DNA of 50,772 bases from Pedobacter sp. ASV19. GTDB lineage: Bacteria > Bacteroidota > Bacteroidia > Sphingobacteriales > Sphingobacteriaceae. Shown here one piece after another: positions 26,200 to 35,829 of this stretch. The position numbers were made by a program, and so were the translations under genes. A model generated the notes under the pieces. It did no database searches, was not told where the DNA came from, and worked only from the letters and a program-made list of their open reading frames with translations. Each line of letters begins with the position of its first letter. Positions within the stretch are counted from its first letter, which is position 1. Where the stretch lies: assembly GCF_016429005.1 (NCBI RefSeq), contig NZ_JAELTV010000007.1:1-50772 (forward strand), given 5' to 3'.

Positions 26200-29100
26200 T
26201 TAAAACTGAACAGTAATGGATAGTGAATAGGTTCTGGGCACCGGCAAAAAGGTATTCCCAAAGGAAACATTGGCCGAATTGGTCTGGGTATAGCGCATCA
26301 CGGAGCCTGTTGATTCCGGATCCTGTCCGTTCAGTTTGCTGTTCTTCCAGGTCACCAGGTTATTGCCCTGTAACATGAAGCGGATGTTTTGAATGCCATT
26401 TGACCTCAAACGCGGGCTGAAGAGATCGTAACTCAGGGATAGATTTTGAAGACGCACAAAATCTCCTTTAACCGTTCTCAGATTGCTGTTGTCATACATA
26501 GTTCCGTTTGTCGGGGAGCTTCCGGCAACATCCTGTCCATATTGCTCTTTCTCCAATACAGGGATATCGGTATTGAGCTCATCACCCGGCTGGCGCCATC
26601 TGTACACCCAATCCCTGGACATGTTCTGTGTCGCATCAGGGAAGGACAAGGCATAACCTTGCGATAAATTCCTCAGACGGATGACATTTCCAAAACTGCC
26701 GATCAATAAAGCCGAAAGGCTCAGTTTCTTATAAGAAAACGTATTGGTAAAACCACCCTGCACAACAGGCATTGTTGTGCCCGAATATTCCAGACCATTG
26801 ATATTCCGCATTCCCTGAAGAACTTTTTGCCCCTCCTTTTCTGTATAAAATGATGCCTGCCCATTTTTCGTCAATCCGGCATAACGATAGGACCATAGGC
26901 CGTTGATGGGTTTTCCGACCATCGCGGCGACAGAATAATTGGAGCGCTGGGCATTGGTTAACGTACCCACTGTCGGCGAAGAATACACTTCCAGAACTTC
27001 GTTTTTATTATAGCCGAAATTTACATTCGTAGACCAGCGGAAATCCTTGGAGTCAATATTGATCGAACTCAATGAAAACTCTACACCACGGTTCCTCATT
27101 GATGCCCAGTTTACCTGAACTGTGCTGAAACCTGTGACCTGCGAGACTTCTTTACTGCCCAGTAAATCTGCTGCCTTTTTATTGTAATACTCTATGGAGC
27201 CTGTAAGCCTTCTTTTCCAGAAGCCAAATTCCAGTGCCAGGTTCGTGGTATAGTTCATCTCCCATTTCAGGTTAGGGTTCTTTGGTGCAGAAATCGTCAG
27301 GTAACCTTCCTTATTGATCAGGTCCAGTTTACCTATGGTGGCTACCAAATCAGAATAAGCCTGTGCAGCCACGTTCCCCTGGCTTCCGTAAGATCCTTTC
27401 AGGGTCAGATAACTCAACCAGTCTTTATCCTTTAAAAAGGACTCTTCTTTCATTTGATAGTTCAAGCCAACCGCCCATAAGGGTTGGAAAAGTTGGTTCG
27501 TTTTCAAACCAAAACGATTTGATCCGTCTGTACGGGCATTTAAACTGACCGAATAGCGGTTGTCGTAGGTATAGCTTGCCACACCAAAATAAGATACTGC
27601 GGCCGATTCGTTCAGGTTCTCCCTCCAGTAAGGTGTTCCCAGGTATTGCATCATTTTGAACTGTGGTACCTGTTGATGGCCTCTATCGTGTACATAACCA
27701 TAGATTTCCGTTGTTTGCTCGTCAAATTTAGACTTGCGGATCTCCTGTCCGGCCATTAAATTCAGGTAATGCACCTGGTTGAATACCGGATTATAGGCCA
27801 GCTGATTCCTGAAGGTGACAGATCCGTTATAACTGTTCCTGTCTTTCCTGTAGCCTCCGTCTGTCCATAGCGGAACCGCCGTATAATCTACAATTTCGAT
27901 CACGTCTCTTTGCCGGCTCTTTACAAAATAACTGTTCTCTGTTGCAATATCTGCATCGGTTGTGTTTTGTTTGGAATAAGCAAAGAGGCCAGAATAGGTC
28001 AGATCTTTCAGCAGCTTCCATTCCAGATCAATAGTACCCCGCATACCAAAGTTTCTGGAGTTGCGCCAGCCCATATTCCTGTTTTCCAGGAAATTGTATT
28101 TAAAGCCATTGTAATACATGTAATTATAGTTGCCGCTTTCATCGTAAGCCGCTTGTGCCCGGGAGGTATAAATAGACCACTCGTAAGGATTCTCTCTGGA
28201 ATCTGTGGCAAAGAAACTCTTGTTGTCCCTTGCATTCACATCGAGCAACAGCCCCAGCCTGATGTTGTCTTTTATCCTGGTATAGACCTTTAAGGAACCC
28301 GTATAGGTTTTCTGCCCCACGCCCTTGGCGGTAGCCTGATCGTCCAGATAACTTCCTGAAGCGTAAAAAGTAGTCCGTTCCGTTCCGCCTGAAACATTAA
28401 GGCTATGTCTTTGTGTAAAGGCATTTCGGAACAGGTACTTGAACCAATCTGTATTGACTTCCTCCAGCCCTTTCACTTTTTCCTGGAACTGGTCCCAGCT
28501 GATCTTGCGGTCATTTACATCTATAAAATAGCGTTCAAAGTCGGAGGCTGTGCCGTATTCACCGGCTTTTCCTGAACTGGCATTCAACACGCCTTTTCTG
28601 ATCATTTCCATATTCACATCAATCCGTTCTTTGGAATTCATCATATAGGCATCCTCTATCCTGGGACGTTCCGCAACGGAAAAATTGGTGGTGTAATTGA
28701 TCCTGGTTTTACCGGCCACGCCTTTTTTTGAGGTAATAACGATGACCCCATTTGCCGCTTTTGTACCATAAATGGCCGTTGCCGCCGCGTCCTTCAGTAC
28801 ATTGATTGATTCTATATCATCCACATTCACCCCTCCAATACCAGATGCAATCAGGTTCCTGTTGGTTAATATGTCATCTACGGATGCGTTAACAGCATCA
28901 TCCAGGATTACACCATCTACTACCCACAAAGGCTGCACATTTCCGCTAATGGTAGATGTACCCCGGATCCGGATCTGCGGTACTGCGCCAGGCGCACCAG
29001 AAGAGGTCATCACCGTTAAACCCGGTACCTGGCCCTGCAGCAATTTATCAATATTTGGCTGATATATGGATTCCAGATCCTTCATCTTTATGGTCGTAAT

Positions 29101-29784
29101 CGAAGCCGTCAGAGTTTTCTTATTTAAAGACTGATAACCGGTTACCACCACATCGTTCAATGCATTTTCAGCTGGTTGCATTTTTACGCTGAATACCGTG
29201 CTTTTTTGAACAGACAGTTCCTGGGCTTTATACCCGATATAAGAAAAGATCAGCATGGCCTCCCGGTCGGGAACTGTAATTTGAAATTTACCCGAATTAT
29301 CGGTCACTACCGTTACCCGGGTTCCTTTAATCTTTACACTAACTCCCGGAAATTCCCTGCCCGTTTCATCTACTACAATCCCTTTAATCTCTATAGGGGG
29401 AACAGACTGCTCCCGGTTAACAGGATTTCTTTTCTGGATCACTACTGTATTTTGACGAATGACATAAGTGATGGGCTGATCTTTGAAACATTGCTCCAGG
29501 GCCTCTTTAAGAGAAACATTTTTAAGCTGCAGGTTTACCGGCTTTGCAGGCGCAACAATTTGTGCGGTATAAACAAAATTATAGCCGCTTTGCCTGTGCA
29601 GTGCTTTAAAGACTTTATCCAGTGAAGCATTATTTTCGGTTAGGTTGATGTTTTGAGCATGGCCTTTTGCGGCTACCTGAAAAATGAGAGCGATCATTAA
29701 AAAGATAGTCAGCTTCATAATACGCAATATTTGATTAGGGACATAAGCGGGCTGCTTAGACCTAAAGAGATCGTAAAATTTCAT
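26200..29784 (-). CDS. SusC/RagA family TonB-linked outer-membrane transporter with STN domain
   Basis: The 1194-residue protein starts with the long amino-terminal leader usual for FecR-linked SusC proteins and a signal segment at about 23-44. Domains in order are STN (about 50-100, signalling to FecR), carboxypeptidase-regulatory-like (about 131-215), TonB plug (about 220-355, with ITSKKG after ATAIYGTKAANGVIV), then the 22-strand barrel ending in LSITVQF. It imports ligand bound by SusD using TonB energy. The STN domain plus the upstream FecR and sigma factor indicate substrate-induced transcription. Confidence 0.95.
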   Translation of the reverse strand: MKFYDLFRSKQPAYVPNQILRIMKLTIFLMIALIFQVAAKGHAQNINLTENNASLDKVFKALHRQSGYNFVYTAQIVAPAKPVNLQLKNVSLKEALEQCFKDQPITYVIRQNTVVIQKRNPVNREQSVPPIEIKGIVVDETGREFPGVSVKIKGTRVTVVTDNSGKFQITVPDREAMLIFSYIGYKAQELSVQKSTVFSVKMQPAENALNDVVVTGYQSLNKKTLTASITTIKMKDLESIYQPNIDKLLQGQVPGLTVMTSSGAPGAVPQIRIRGTSTISGNVQPLWVVDGVILDDAVNASVDDILTNRNLIASGIGGVNVDDIESINVLKDAAATAIYGTKAANGVIVITSKKGVAGKTRINYTTNFSVAERPRIEDAYMMNSKERIDVNMEMIRKGVLNASSGKAGEYGTASDFERYFIDVNDRKISWDQFQEKVKGLEEVNTDWFKYLFRNAFTQRHSLNVSGGTERTTFYASGSYLDDQATAKGVGQKTYTGSLKVYTRIKDNIRLGLLLDVNARDNKSFFATDSRENPYEWSIYTSRAQAAYDESGNYNYMYYNGFKYNFLENRNMGWRNSRNFGMRGTIDLEWKLLKDLTYSGLFAYSKQNTTDADIATENSYFVKSRQRDVIEIVDYTAVPLWTDGGYRKDRNSYNGSVTFRNQLAYNPVFNQVHYLNLMAGQEIRKSKFDEQTTEIYGYVHDRGHQQVPQFKMMQYLGTPYWRENLNESAAVSYFGVASYTYDNRYSVSLNARTDGSNRFGLKTNQLFQPLWAVGLNYQMKEESFLKDKDWLSYLTLKGSYGSQGNVAAQAYSDLVATIGKLDLINKEGYLTISAPKNPNLKWEMNYTTNLALEFGFWKRRLTGSIEYYNKKAADLLGSKEVSQVTGFSTVQVNWASMRNRGVEFSLSSINIDSKDFRWSTNVNFGYNKNEVLEVYSSPTVGTLTNAQRSNYSVAAMVGKPINGLWSYRYAGLTKNGQASFYTEKEGQKVLQGMRNINGLEYSGTTMPVVQGGFTNTFSYKKLSLSALLIGSFGNVIRLRNLSQGYALSFPDATQNMSRDWVYRWRQPGDELNTDIPVLEKEQYGQDVAGSSPTNGTMYDNSNLRTVKGDFVRLQNLSLSYDLFSPRLRSNGIQNIRFMLQGNNLVTWKNSKLNGQDPESTGSVMRYTQTNSANVSFGNTFLPVPRTYSLSITVQF

Positions 29785-29835
29785 TACATTTGATTGGTTT
29801 GGTTTGTTGATTGATTGTGTTTCTGCAAAATATGT

Positions 29836-29903
29836 CGTGATCCAAACCAGTGTCAGACTCCGATGGCCGTCGGGTCTGGCATGTTTTATATATCGGGATC
29901 ACG
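29836..29903 (-). ncRNA. Structured intergenic element between fecR and susC
   Basis: An outer stem pairs 29836-29843 (CGTGATCC) with 29896-29903 (GGATCACG). An inner stem pairs 29854-29863 with 29870-29878 (CAGAC/GTCTG and CCGA/TCGG, one bulged T). It begins 18 bases past the fecR stop in the direction of transcription, and no T run follows. It may be a leader, a processing site, or a small RNA gene. The fold was drawn by hand. Confidence 0.4.
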
Positions 29904-29920
29904 CCTGGATAAGTAAAGTT

Positions 29921-31105
29921 TTAAGGCATAACCGTGATCCTCCTTCCTTCAATTTTAAAATGAACAGTTTTAGTGAGTTCGAGAATGTCCAGTACTTCTG
30001 AAACTTTGCTGGAACGAGACACAGGTCCGTTAAAAGTGTTGTCGGTAATTTTCCCCTCATAAACCACTTCCACATCGTACCATCTCGAAATTTTTCGCAT
30101 GATACTGTAAATATCTTCGTTAGTAAAAATAAAATATCCGTTTTTCCAGGCCACTGCCTCTTCTGTATCTACCTGCACCACCCGTACATGCCCCTGGTTT
30201 AATACTGCCTGTTCACCCGGACGAAGTTCGGTACCGCGGTTTACCCTGACTAACCCTTCCAAAAGGGTGGTTTTCGTATTGGCTTCATCGGCATAAGCAT
30301 TGACATTAAAATGGGTACCCAAAACCTCGATCAGCTGGGTCCGTCCGCTTTCGGCTGCACCGGTACGGACCTGAAAGGGCTGTTTTTTGTTCTTAAATAC
30401 CTCAAAATAGGCTTCCCCGTTAAGCTCGACAGCTCTGGTTTTCATTTGGGCAAAACTTTGCGGGAACTTCAAAGAGGAAGCAGAGTTCAGCCATACCCTT
30501 GTCCCATCGGGCAATTCAATCTGATACTGGCCGCCACGGGGGGTAGAAATGGTATTATACCCGGCCTGTTTTTCGGGCTGTTCATTTCCTGGCATAACCT
30601 GGTATATCACTGAACCATCGGTTGTCTTGGTTACCCTGATGCCAGACCGGTCTGCAAGTGTTCCCTTTCCGGAGTCAGAGAGAGAGATTTCAGATCCATC
30701 GGCCAGCTTCAGAATGGCCTTATTTCCCCCCGGCCTTATTTCAACAGCATATTTTGAACTATGCTTGTTGCGCTGTCCAGCAGGGGGAAAATAAAAGTAA
30801 AGGCCAAGAGAGAGCACTGCAAATAACATCGCCGCCGCTGCCCAATAATGGGACGGCATTAAAAATATCTTTTTAGGCTTAAAAGAACGATCTGCAGATA
30901 AGATCGCATCAAGCATCTCATCATAGGCAGTGGCATTTACTTCCGTTACGGCAGGTAAATGTTCCTGAACAGAGATCATTGCCTCTATCCCTTCGGTCAC
31001 CTCCTCCTCTTCTTCATTCACCAGGAACCACAATTCCCTGGTTTCTGACGTGTTCAGCCGGCCTTTTTCAAATTGCTCCAGTAAGTATTTAATTCTTTCC
31101 TTCAT
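29921..31105 (-). CDS. FecR family anti-sigma factor
   Basis: The 394-residue inner-membrane regulator holds the ECF sigma factor until the SusC STN domain signals. The cytosolic N-terminal part (1-80) is acidic, one membrane helix is at about 84-105, the FecR domain spans about 175-285 (STPRGGQYQIELPDGTRVWL opens it), and a DUF4974 domain closes the protein (about 320-394). It sits directly after the sigma gene, the standard sigma/FecR/SusC order. Confidence 0.94.
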   Translation of the reverse strand: MKERIKYLLEQFEKGRLNTSETRELWFLVNEEEEEVTEGIEAMISVQEHLPAVTEVNATAYDEMLDAILSADRSFKPKKIFLMPSHYWAAAAMLFAVLSLGLYFYFPPAGQRNKHSSKYAVEIRPGGNKAILKLADGSEISLSDSGKGTLADRSGIRVTKTTDGSVIYQVMPGNEQPEKQAGYNTISTPRGGQYQIELPDGTRVWLNSASSLKFPQSFAQMKTRAVELNGEAYFEVFKNKKQPFQVRTGAAESGRTQLIEVLGTHFNVNAYADEANTKTTLLEGLVRVNRGTELRPGEQAVLNQGHVRVVQVDTEEAVAWKNGYFIFTNEDIYSIMRKISRWYDVEVVYEGKITDNTFNGPVSRSSKVSEVLDILELTKTVHFKIEGRRITVMP

Positions 31106-31160
31106 AAGATTCTTAACTAAGAAGCGCGGGGATGCATTAAGGACTATCGGAAATAAAAAT

Positions 31161-31754
31161 TTATTTTAATAAAGCCAGGTAAGCGAGGAGACTTAAGGCG
31201 ATGCCATGGCTTTTCAGGTATTCCCTGATGGACTTTAATGACGTAACCAGGGCATTTTTTACTGTATTTGGAGAAAGATCAAGAGCCTCTGCAATCTGAG
31301 GAATATTCATGCCCTCATTCCTGCTCATCTGGTAGATCCTTTTCCTTTGTGCAGGTAATTTACGGACGGCTTCATTCACCAGCTGGCTGACCTCATTTAA
31401 ATGTATGGTATCAATGGTTGTATTGCTTTCTCCTGGTTCATCCAGTTTCAGGTCATCCATAGCCCTCGCCCGCTTCAGCGCTTTCCTGAGGTAACTCAGG
31501 CATTCGCTTGAAGTGTATTTGTACAGCCAGGCTTTTACATTTTCTACGGCTTCCAGTTTATCCCGGTTGAGCCAGACCCTTAAAAAGGTATCCTGAATGA
31601 TCTCCTCTGCCGCAGCATCTGATTTCGTGAACCGAAGAGCAAAAGCTTTCAGAACCGGGAGATAATGATAAAATAAAACCCCGAAAGCATGTTCATCTCC
31701 TTCAGAAATCTGCTTTAGCAAAAGTTGCTCATTATCAATACGCTTTAAAGTCAT
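31161..31754 (-). CDS. ECF RNA polymerase sigma-70 factor
   Basis: The ATG at 31754 gives 197 residues, the usual ECF size; a longer frame to 31817 adds a Cys/Lys-rich start that is unlike the family. Region 2 spans about residues 24-92 (AEEIIQDTFLRVWLNRDKL) and region 4 about 130-185, with the helix-turn-helix NIPQIAEALDLSPNTVKNAL. This is the Bacteroidota-expansion type paired with FecR and SusC. It probably drives the operon and itself. Confidence 0.93.
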   Translation of the reverse strand: MTLKRIDNEQLLLKQISEGDEHAFGVLFYHYLPVLKAFALRFTKSDAAAEEIIQDTFLRVWLNRDKLEAVENVKAWLYKYTSSECLSYLRKALKRARAMDDLKLDEPGESNTTIDTIHLNEVSQLVNEAVRKLPAQRKRIYQMSRNEGMNIPQIAEALDLSPNTVKNALVTSLKSIREYLKSHGIALSLLAYLALLK

Positions 31755-31859
31755 ACAGTTTTTATCACAATCTATCCCGCCCTGGTCATGGCGCCGTTTG
31801 AAGGATATCCGACTCAATGTTAAATAATTATTTTGAAATAAAACCGATCTTTAGGCTCA

Positions 31860-32324
31860 ATGCGTATTTTCAATGCCATCAGACCCCTTAAAAAGGATGA
31901 GAAAATTCCTTACAAGCTCCTGCTCCTGGCCGATCCATCGAAGGAGTTGATAGACCAGTACCTGGCTGTGTCTACCCTCTATATTGCTGAAGAAGCGGGT
32001 GTAGTTTACGGTGTTTATGTACTGACTCCTATTGACAGCAACATTGCCGAGATCAAAAATATTTCCGTTGACGAATCTCATCAGGGCAAAGGGATCGGTA
32101 CCTTATTGCTCCGTCATGCAGAAGATACGGCACGTGAAAAAGGCTATAAAACCCTGATCATCGGCACTGGAAATTCAAGTATCGGACAATTGTACCTGTA
32201 TCAGAAAATGGGCTTTGAGATCTGCGGGATAAAAAAAGATTTCTTCATTATAAATTATAAGAAACCTCTCTGGGAAAATCATATTCAATGCAAACATATG
32301 ATCCTGTTGTCAAAAACTTTGTAA
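31860..32324 (+). CDS. GNAT family N-acetyltransferase
   Basis: The 154-residue protein has GNAT motif A as ISVDESHQGKGIGTLLLRHA (about 69-88), with the Q-x-x-G-x-G acetyl-CoA loop, and the motif B segment LYLYQKMGFEICGI near residue 118-131. The target is unknown. It is single, divergent from the sigma gene and convergent with the Oar-like receptor, separated from the latter by a hairpin. Confidence 0.88.
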   Translation: MRIFNAIRPLKKDEKIPYKLLLLADPSKELIDQYLAVSTLYIAEEAGVVYGVYVLTPIDSNIAEIKNISVDESHQGKGIGTLLLRHAEDTAREKGYKTLIIGTGNSSIGQLYLYQKMGFEICGIKKDFFIINYKKPLWENHIQCKHMILLSKTL

Positions 32325-32339
32325 TCCCGCAAAAACACA

Positions 32340-32368
32340 AAAGCCCGAATGGTGTTCATCCGGGCTTT
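32340..32368. terminator. Bidirectional terminator
   Basis: AAAGCCCGAATG (32340-32351) pairs with CATCCGGGCTTT (32357-32368) with one mismatch and a 5-base loop. Both strands are T-rich after the stem. It separates the GNAT gene from the convergent Oar-like receptor gene. Confidence 0.75.
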
Positions 32369-32391
32369 GTAAGACAAATTTGTTTTCTGTT

Positions 32392-35300
32392 TTAATTGAA
32401 TTTGTATTTAACCCCAATCTGCATTCTCCACCTTGCGGTTTCGTCAATACTATTGGAAAATGTATTCACCAATGGTGTTGCACTGCCTGCATTCAGGTAC
32501 GGGAAAGAGAAAGTAGGCTGGCCATTTGCATCCAGACCTTTATAATTCAGCAATCCATTTGCCCTGTTCGCAAACTTAGGCACGCCCCAGGTCTTATTGA
32601 TCATATTTCCAAAGTTGAAAATATCAAAGGTAAATTGCAGGGAATTTTTCTTGCCGCCCAGGTTTGCAAACAAATCCTGCGCAATACGAATGTCCAGTGT
32701 CCCAACCATAGTTCCAACCAGTCCGTTCCTTTCAGCGTACTGACCTCTTTTCTTGTTCAGATAAGGGTCCTGATTGATATAACTGTCCAGTTGCGACCAC
32801 AATTGATCTGCTGTACGGGTATCTGCTGCAGACTCAGCAACCAGTTTAATTTGTGATTTGTCTTTTGGCACATAGATCAGATCATTTCCACTCAATCCGT
32901 CATTGTTCAGATCACCTCCATAGGTATAAGAATAACGCAATCCATCCTGTAACTGGTAAAACATAGATACCGTCGTTCCCAGATGGTTAATGTATTCTTT
33001 CCGATAAGCCAGAGAGGCAATAAACCGGTTTTTAACCATATAGGTAGAATAAGACATTTCATCTGTATTCGGATTTCCGGCAACAGAACGGTCCCTCCAC
33101 ATCGATTGTGCAATAGTACCGCCATCATTTACAGAACGGGAATCGGTATAGGTATAACCCGCGGTTGCAAAGAAACCACCTTTAAATTCTTTGGATAATG
33201 TTCCTGTTAAAGACAAGCTGTGCCCTTTATTCGTATTGGTCATTACAATCGCATCAGAGATGTTCGGATTGGAAGGTGTTGGCGTAGCTGATCCATAAAT
33301 CCGGGAACCGGTATACCTTGGTCTGTTGTCTGCACCGGCAAGTAGTTTATAGTCTGAAGTATTCAGATTCACGTTTCTAAAATAAACAGAATTGATGTCT
33401 TTAGAATACAAAGCCTCTAGTGTTCCGGTAATTCCTCCAGGTAATTTCTGGTCAACAGCAAGATTGGAACGCCATACCTGCATAAATTTGAAGTTAGATT
33501 GAGTAACCGCTAAATTATAAGCCGTGTTGTTTGCTGCTGTAGCATGGTTTACGTTTCTATAAGCATCCACATTTGGCGTAAAAGGACGGTTTACCGGATT
33601 AGGAATGGACTCTGCTCCAAACTGCGTACCATTGTTGCTGGCCTGATTAGAGATCCATACCAGCGGCGGACGGCCCGTAAACAGTCCTGTACCACCCCTA
33701 ACCTGTGTTTTACCCTCATTATTTACATTCCAGTTAAAGCCTAACCTTGGCGACCATAAAACCGCAGATTTAGGATATCTGCTGACATCAATTTTCTCCC
33801 CGTCTGCAAAGGTCAGTTTTTCTACATTTTCATTACGCATTGCAGAACCAGAAGAAATATTGGTCAGGTCTGCACGCAAACCAGCCGTCAATTTAAACTG
33901 ATCGCTTACAGAGTACGCATCCTGTACATACAACCCATACATATTGGAGTTAATGGTCCCAAAAGGAAAAGAACCATCCGGCATTACCGAATACTGGATC
34001 TGATATTTTGTAGCATTGGATACACCATTCATTGCACTTGCATAAAAATCAGCCAGACTGTTGAAGGTATAAGTACCATAATAATTCGGTGCAAAACCAT
34101 TAGAAGTTCTGTAACCCTCATAATTAGCCCCTAAAGTAATCTCATGACGACCTGCATAGATATTAAAGTTATCCGTTACCTGGTACACTTTCGTCTTTAA
34201 AATATTAAAGGCAGTAAATGGCTCCGTTCCAAAAGCGGTGTAAGATCCCCCGTCAGCATTCAGGATGTCGACAAAAGGAAAAGGTTTGTTACCTTTTGAT
34301 TCCCTGAAGTCATTCATGTTGTTAAAGCCAACAGTCAACTGATTAGACATTTTATTGTTGAACCGGGTCCTGAATTCCAGGTTCACGTTGTCCATATTGT
34401 TGTTAATCCCATAACCGGCAGATTGAAAAGGCAAGCCGGTTTGAGAAGGCTGACGCAGACTTTTCGGCGCCCCGCTGTTACTCGGCAAAATATCCTTAAA
34501 TGACCTGAAATAGAAATATTTCAAACTTAAAGTATTCTTATCGTCAATGTTGTAATCCAATTTTGCAGAAAGCTTATTGCTCCTGGTTTTCAGCGGATAA
34601 TTCTCATATGGTCCCGGATCGTATCCCAGACCTTGTAAAAAAGTACTTAGTTTATCAAGATCTTCTCCCTTAGCCTGAGAAACGTTTGGCCCGGTACTTC
34701 CATTGCGGGAAGCTACAAAGCTGGTACCCGGATCTGATCTTCTTTCGAGTTCACCACTTAAGAAAAAGAAGAGCTTGTTTTTGATGATCGGACCACCCAA
34801 AGTGAAGCCGTAACCTTTCAGGCTAAAATTATTCACCGGTGTTTTCAGGCCCGCATAGTTTTGTTCACTCACCAGGTCCTGATTTCTATAATAGCTGTTT
34901 AAAGTTCCCTGAAATTCATTGGTTCCAGAACGTGTTACAGCATTGATAGCAGCACCGGTAAAGCCGCTCTGACGGATATCATACGGTGCAATATTTACAC
35001 TGATCTCTTCAAAGGCATCCATATTGATCGGCTGGGAACCCGTTTGGCTACCAATAGTACCCTGTAAACCAAAAGCATTATTAAACAAAGCACCATCAAT
35101 GGTGAAGTTATTGCCCACATTGCTCCTTCCCGCAAAGCTCGGACTTCCAAACTGTACAGAAAACTGAGGCGTTAGTTTTACAAAATCTGTAAAACTACGG
35201 TTCAATGTCGGCAGGTTTTGAATAGCCGTACGGGAAATATTCTGAGATGCCCCGGTACGTCCGGAATTAAATACTTTTCCCTGAACTCCGGTAATAGAGA

Positions 35301-35658
35301 CCTCGCTCAGCGTATTGCTGTCTTCGTTAATTTTAAAATTCAGTGTAGAGTTTTGCCCCAAGGCCAGCTTTTCTACCCTTTCAGATTGGGTTTTAAACCC
35401 AACAAAGGAAACTGAAACCGTATAAGGCCCACCAATACGCATACTTGGCAGGTTATAACGTCCGTCAGCACGGGTAGTCGTGCTGTATTTTGAACCCGAA
35501 GGTTCGTGAATGGCAATCACCGTTGCACCGGGGATAGGCCCTTTTGCATCTGCAACGGTACCGTTTAGAGAAGCGGTTGTTTCATTCTGAGCAAAAGCAC
35601 CCGGCCCGCTCAACACTAGAAAACAACTGTAAAGAAATAAGAGTAGAAGTCTTTTCAT
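32392..35658 (-). CDS. Oar-like TonB-dependent receptor
   Basis: The 1088-residue outer-membrane protein has a signal peptide (1-23), a carboxypeptidase-regulatory-like domain (about 28-118, GTVADAKGPIPGATV), a TonB plug (about 128-240) and a long barrel. The pattern SGTNEFQGTLNSYYRNQDL and the ending MQIGVKYKFN are like the Oar/OmpA-type receptors of Bacteroidota and myxobacteria. No SusD or sigma gene is attached, so it is a stand-alone receptor. Ligand unknown; relatives are linked to protease or protein secretion and uptake. Confidence 0.9.
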   Translation of the reverse strand: MKRLLLLFLYSCFLVLSGPGAFAQNETTASLNGTVADAKGPIPGATVIAIHEPSGSKYSTTTRADGRYNLPSMRIGGPYTVSVSFVGFKTQSERVEKLALGQNSTLNFKINEDSNTLSEVSITGVQGKVFNSGRTGASQNISRTAIQNLPTLNRSFTDFVKLTPQFSVQFGSPSFAGRSNVGNNFTIDGALFNNAFGLQGTIGSQTGSQPINMDAFEEISVNIAPYDIRQSGFTGAAINAVTRSGTNEFQGTLNSYYRNQDLVSEQNYAGLKTPVNNFSLKGYGFTLGGPIIKNKLFFFLSGELERRSDPGTSFVASRNGSTGPNVSQAKGEDLDKLSTFLQGLGYDPGPYENYPLKTRSNKLSAKLDYNIDDKNTLSLKYFYFRSFKDILPSNSGAPKSLRQPSQTGLPFQSAGYGINNNMDNVNLEFRTRFNNKMSNQLTVGFNNMNDFRESKGNKPFPFVDILNADGGSYTAFGTEPFTAFNILKTKVYQVTDNFNIYAGRHEITLGANYEGYRTSNGFAPNYYGTYTFNSLADFYASAMNGVSNATKYQIQYSVMPDGSFPFGTINSNMYGLYVQDAYSVSDQFKLTAGLRADLTNISSGSAMRNENVEKLTFADGEKIDVSRYPKSAVLWSPRLGFNWNVNNEGKTQVRGGTGLFTGRPPLVWISNQASNNGTQFGAESIPNPVNRPFTPNVDAYRNVNHATAANNTAYNLAVTQSNFKFMQVWRSNLAVDQKLPGGITGTLEALYSKDINSVYFRNVNLNTSDYKLLAGADNRPRYTGSRIYGSATPTPSNPNISDAIVMTNTNKGHSLSLTGTLSKEFKGGFFATAGYTYTDSRSVNDGGTIAQSMWRDRSVAGNPNTDEMSYSTYMVKNRFIASLAYRKEYINHLGTTVSMFYQLQDGLRYSYTYGGDLNNDGLSGNDLIYVPKDKSQIKLVAESAADTRTADQLWSQLDSYINQDPYLNKKRGQYAERNGLVGTMVGTLDIRIAQDLFANLGGKKNSLQFTFDIFNFGNMINKTWGVPKFANRANGLLNYKGLDANGQPTFSFPYLNAGSATPLVNTFSNSIDETARWRMQIGVKYKFN

Positions 35659-35726
35659 ATATAGTTTTGCTTTTATCTGTGACTATTCTCCTGAAACATT
35701 CAAGATTTTTCATCACAATTTTTTTA

Positions 35727-35734
35727 CAAAACTA
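35727..35734 (-). promoter_or_regulatory. -7 promoter box of the Oar-like receptor
   Basis: The minus strand reads TAGTTTTG, matching TAnnTTTG, 68 bases before the ATG. No clear upstream TTG at the usual spacing. Confidence 0.4.
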
Positions 35735-35829
35735 TCGAATAGCTATTGCTGAATCCCATGCTCTCCGTTAACTAATTGTTAACATTTCCAACATTCACAG
35801 CCAAACCAACCTTAACTTAACAAATAGTC

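Noticed and set aside
32380-32856. 158-codon ORF on the plus strand
   Set aside because: It is antisense to the C-terminal coding region of the Oar-like receptor and has no recognisable protein features.
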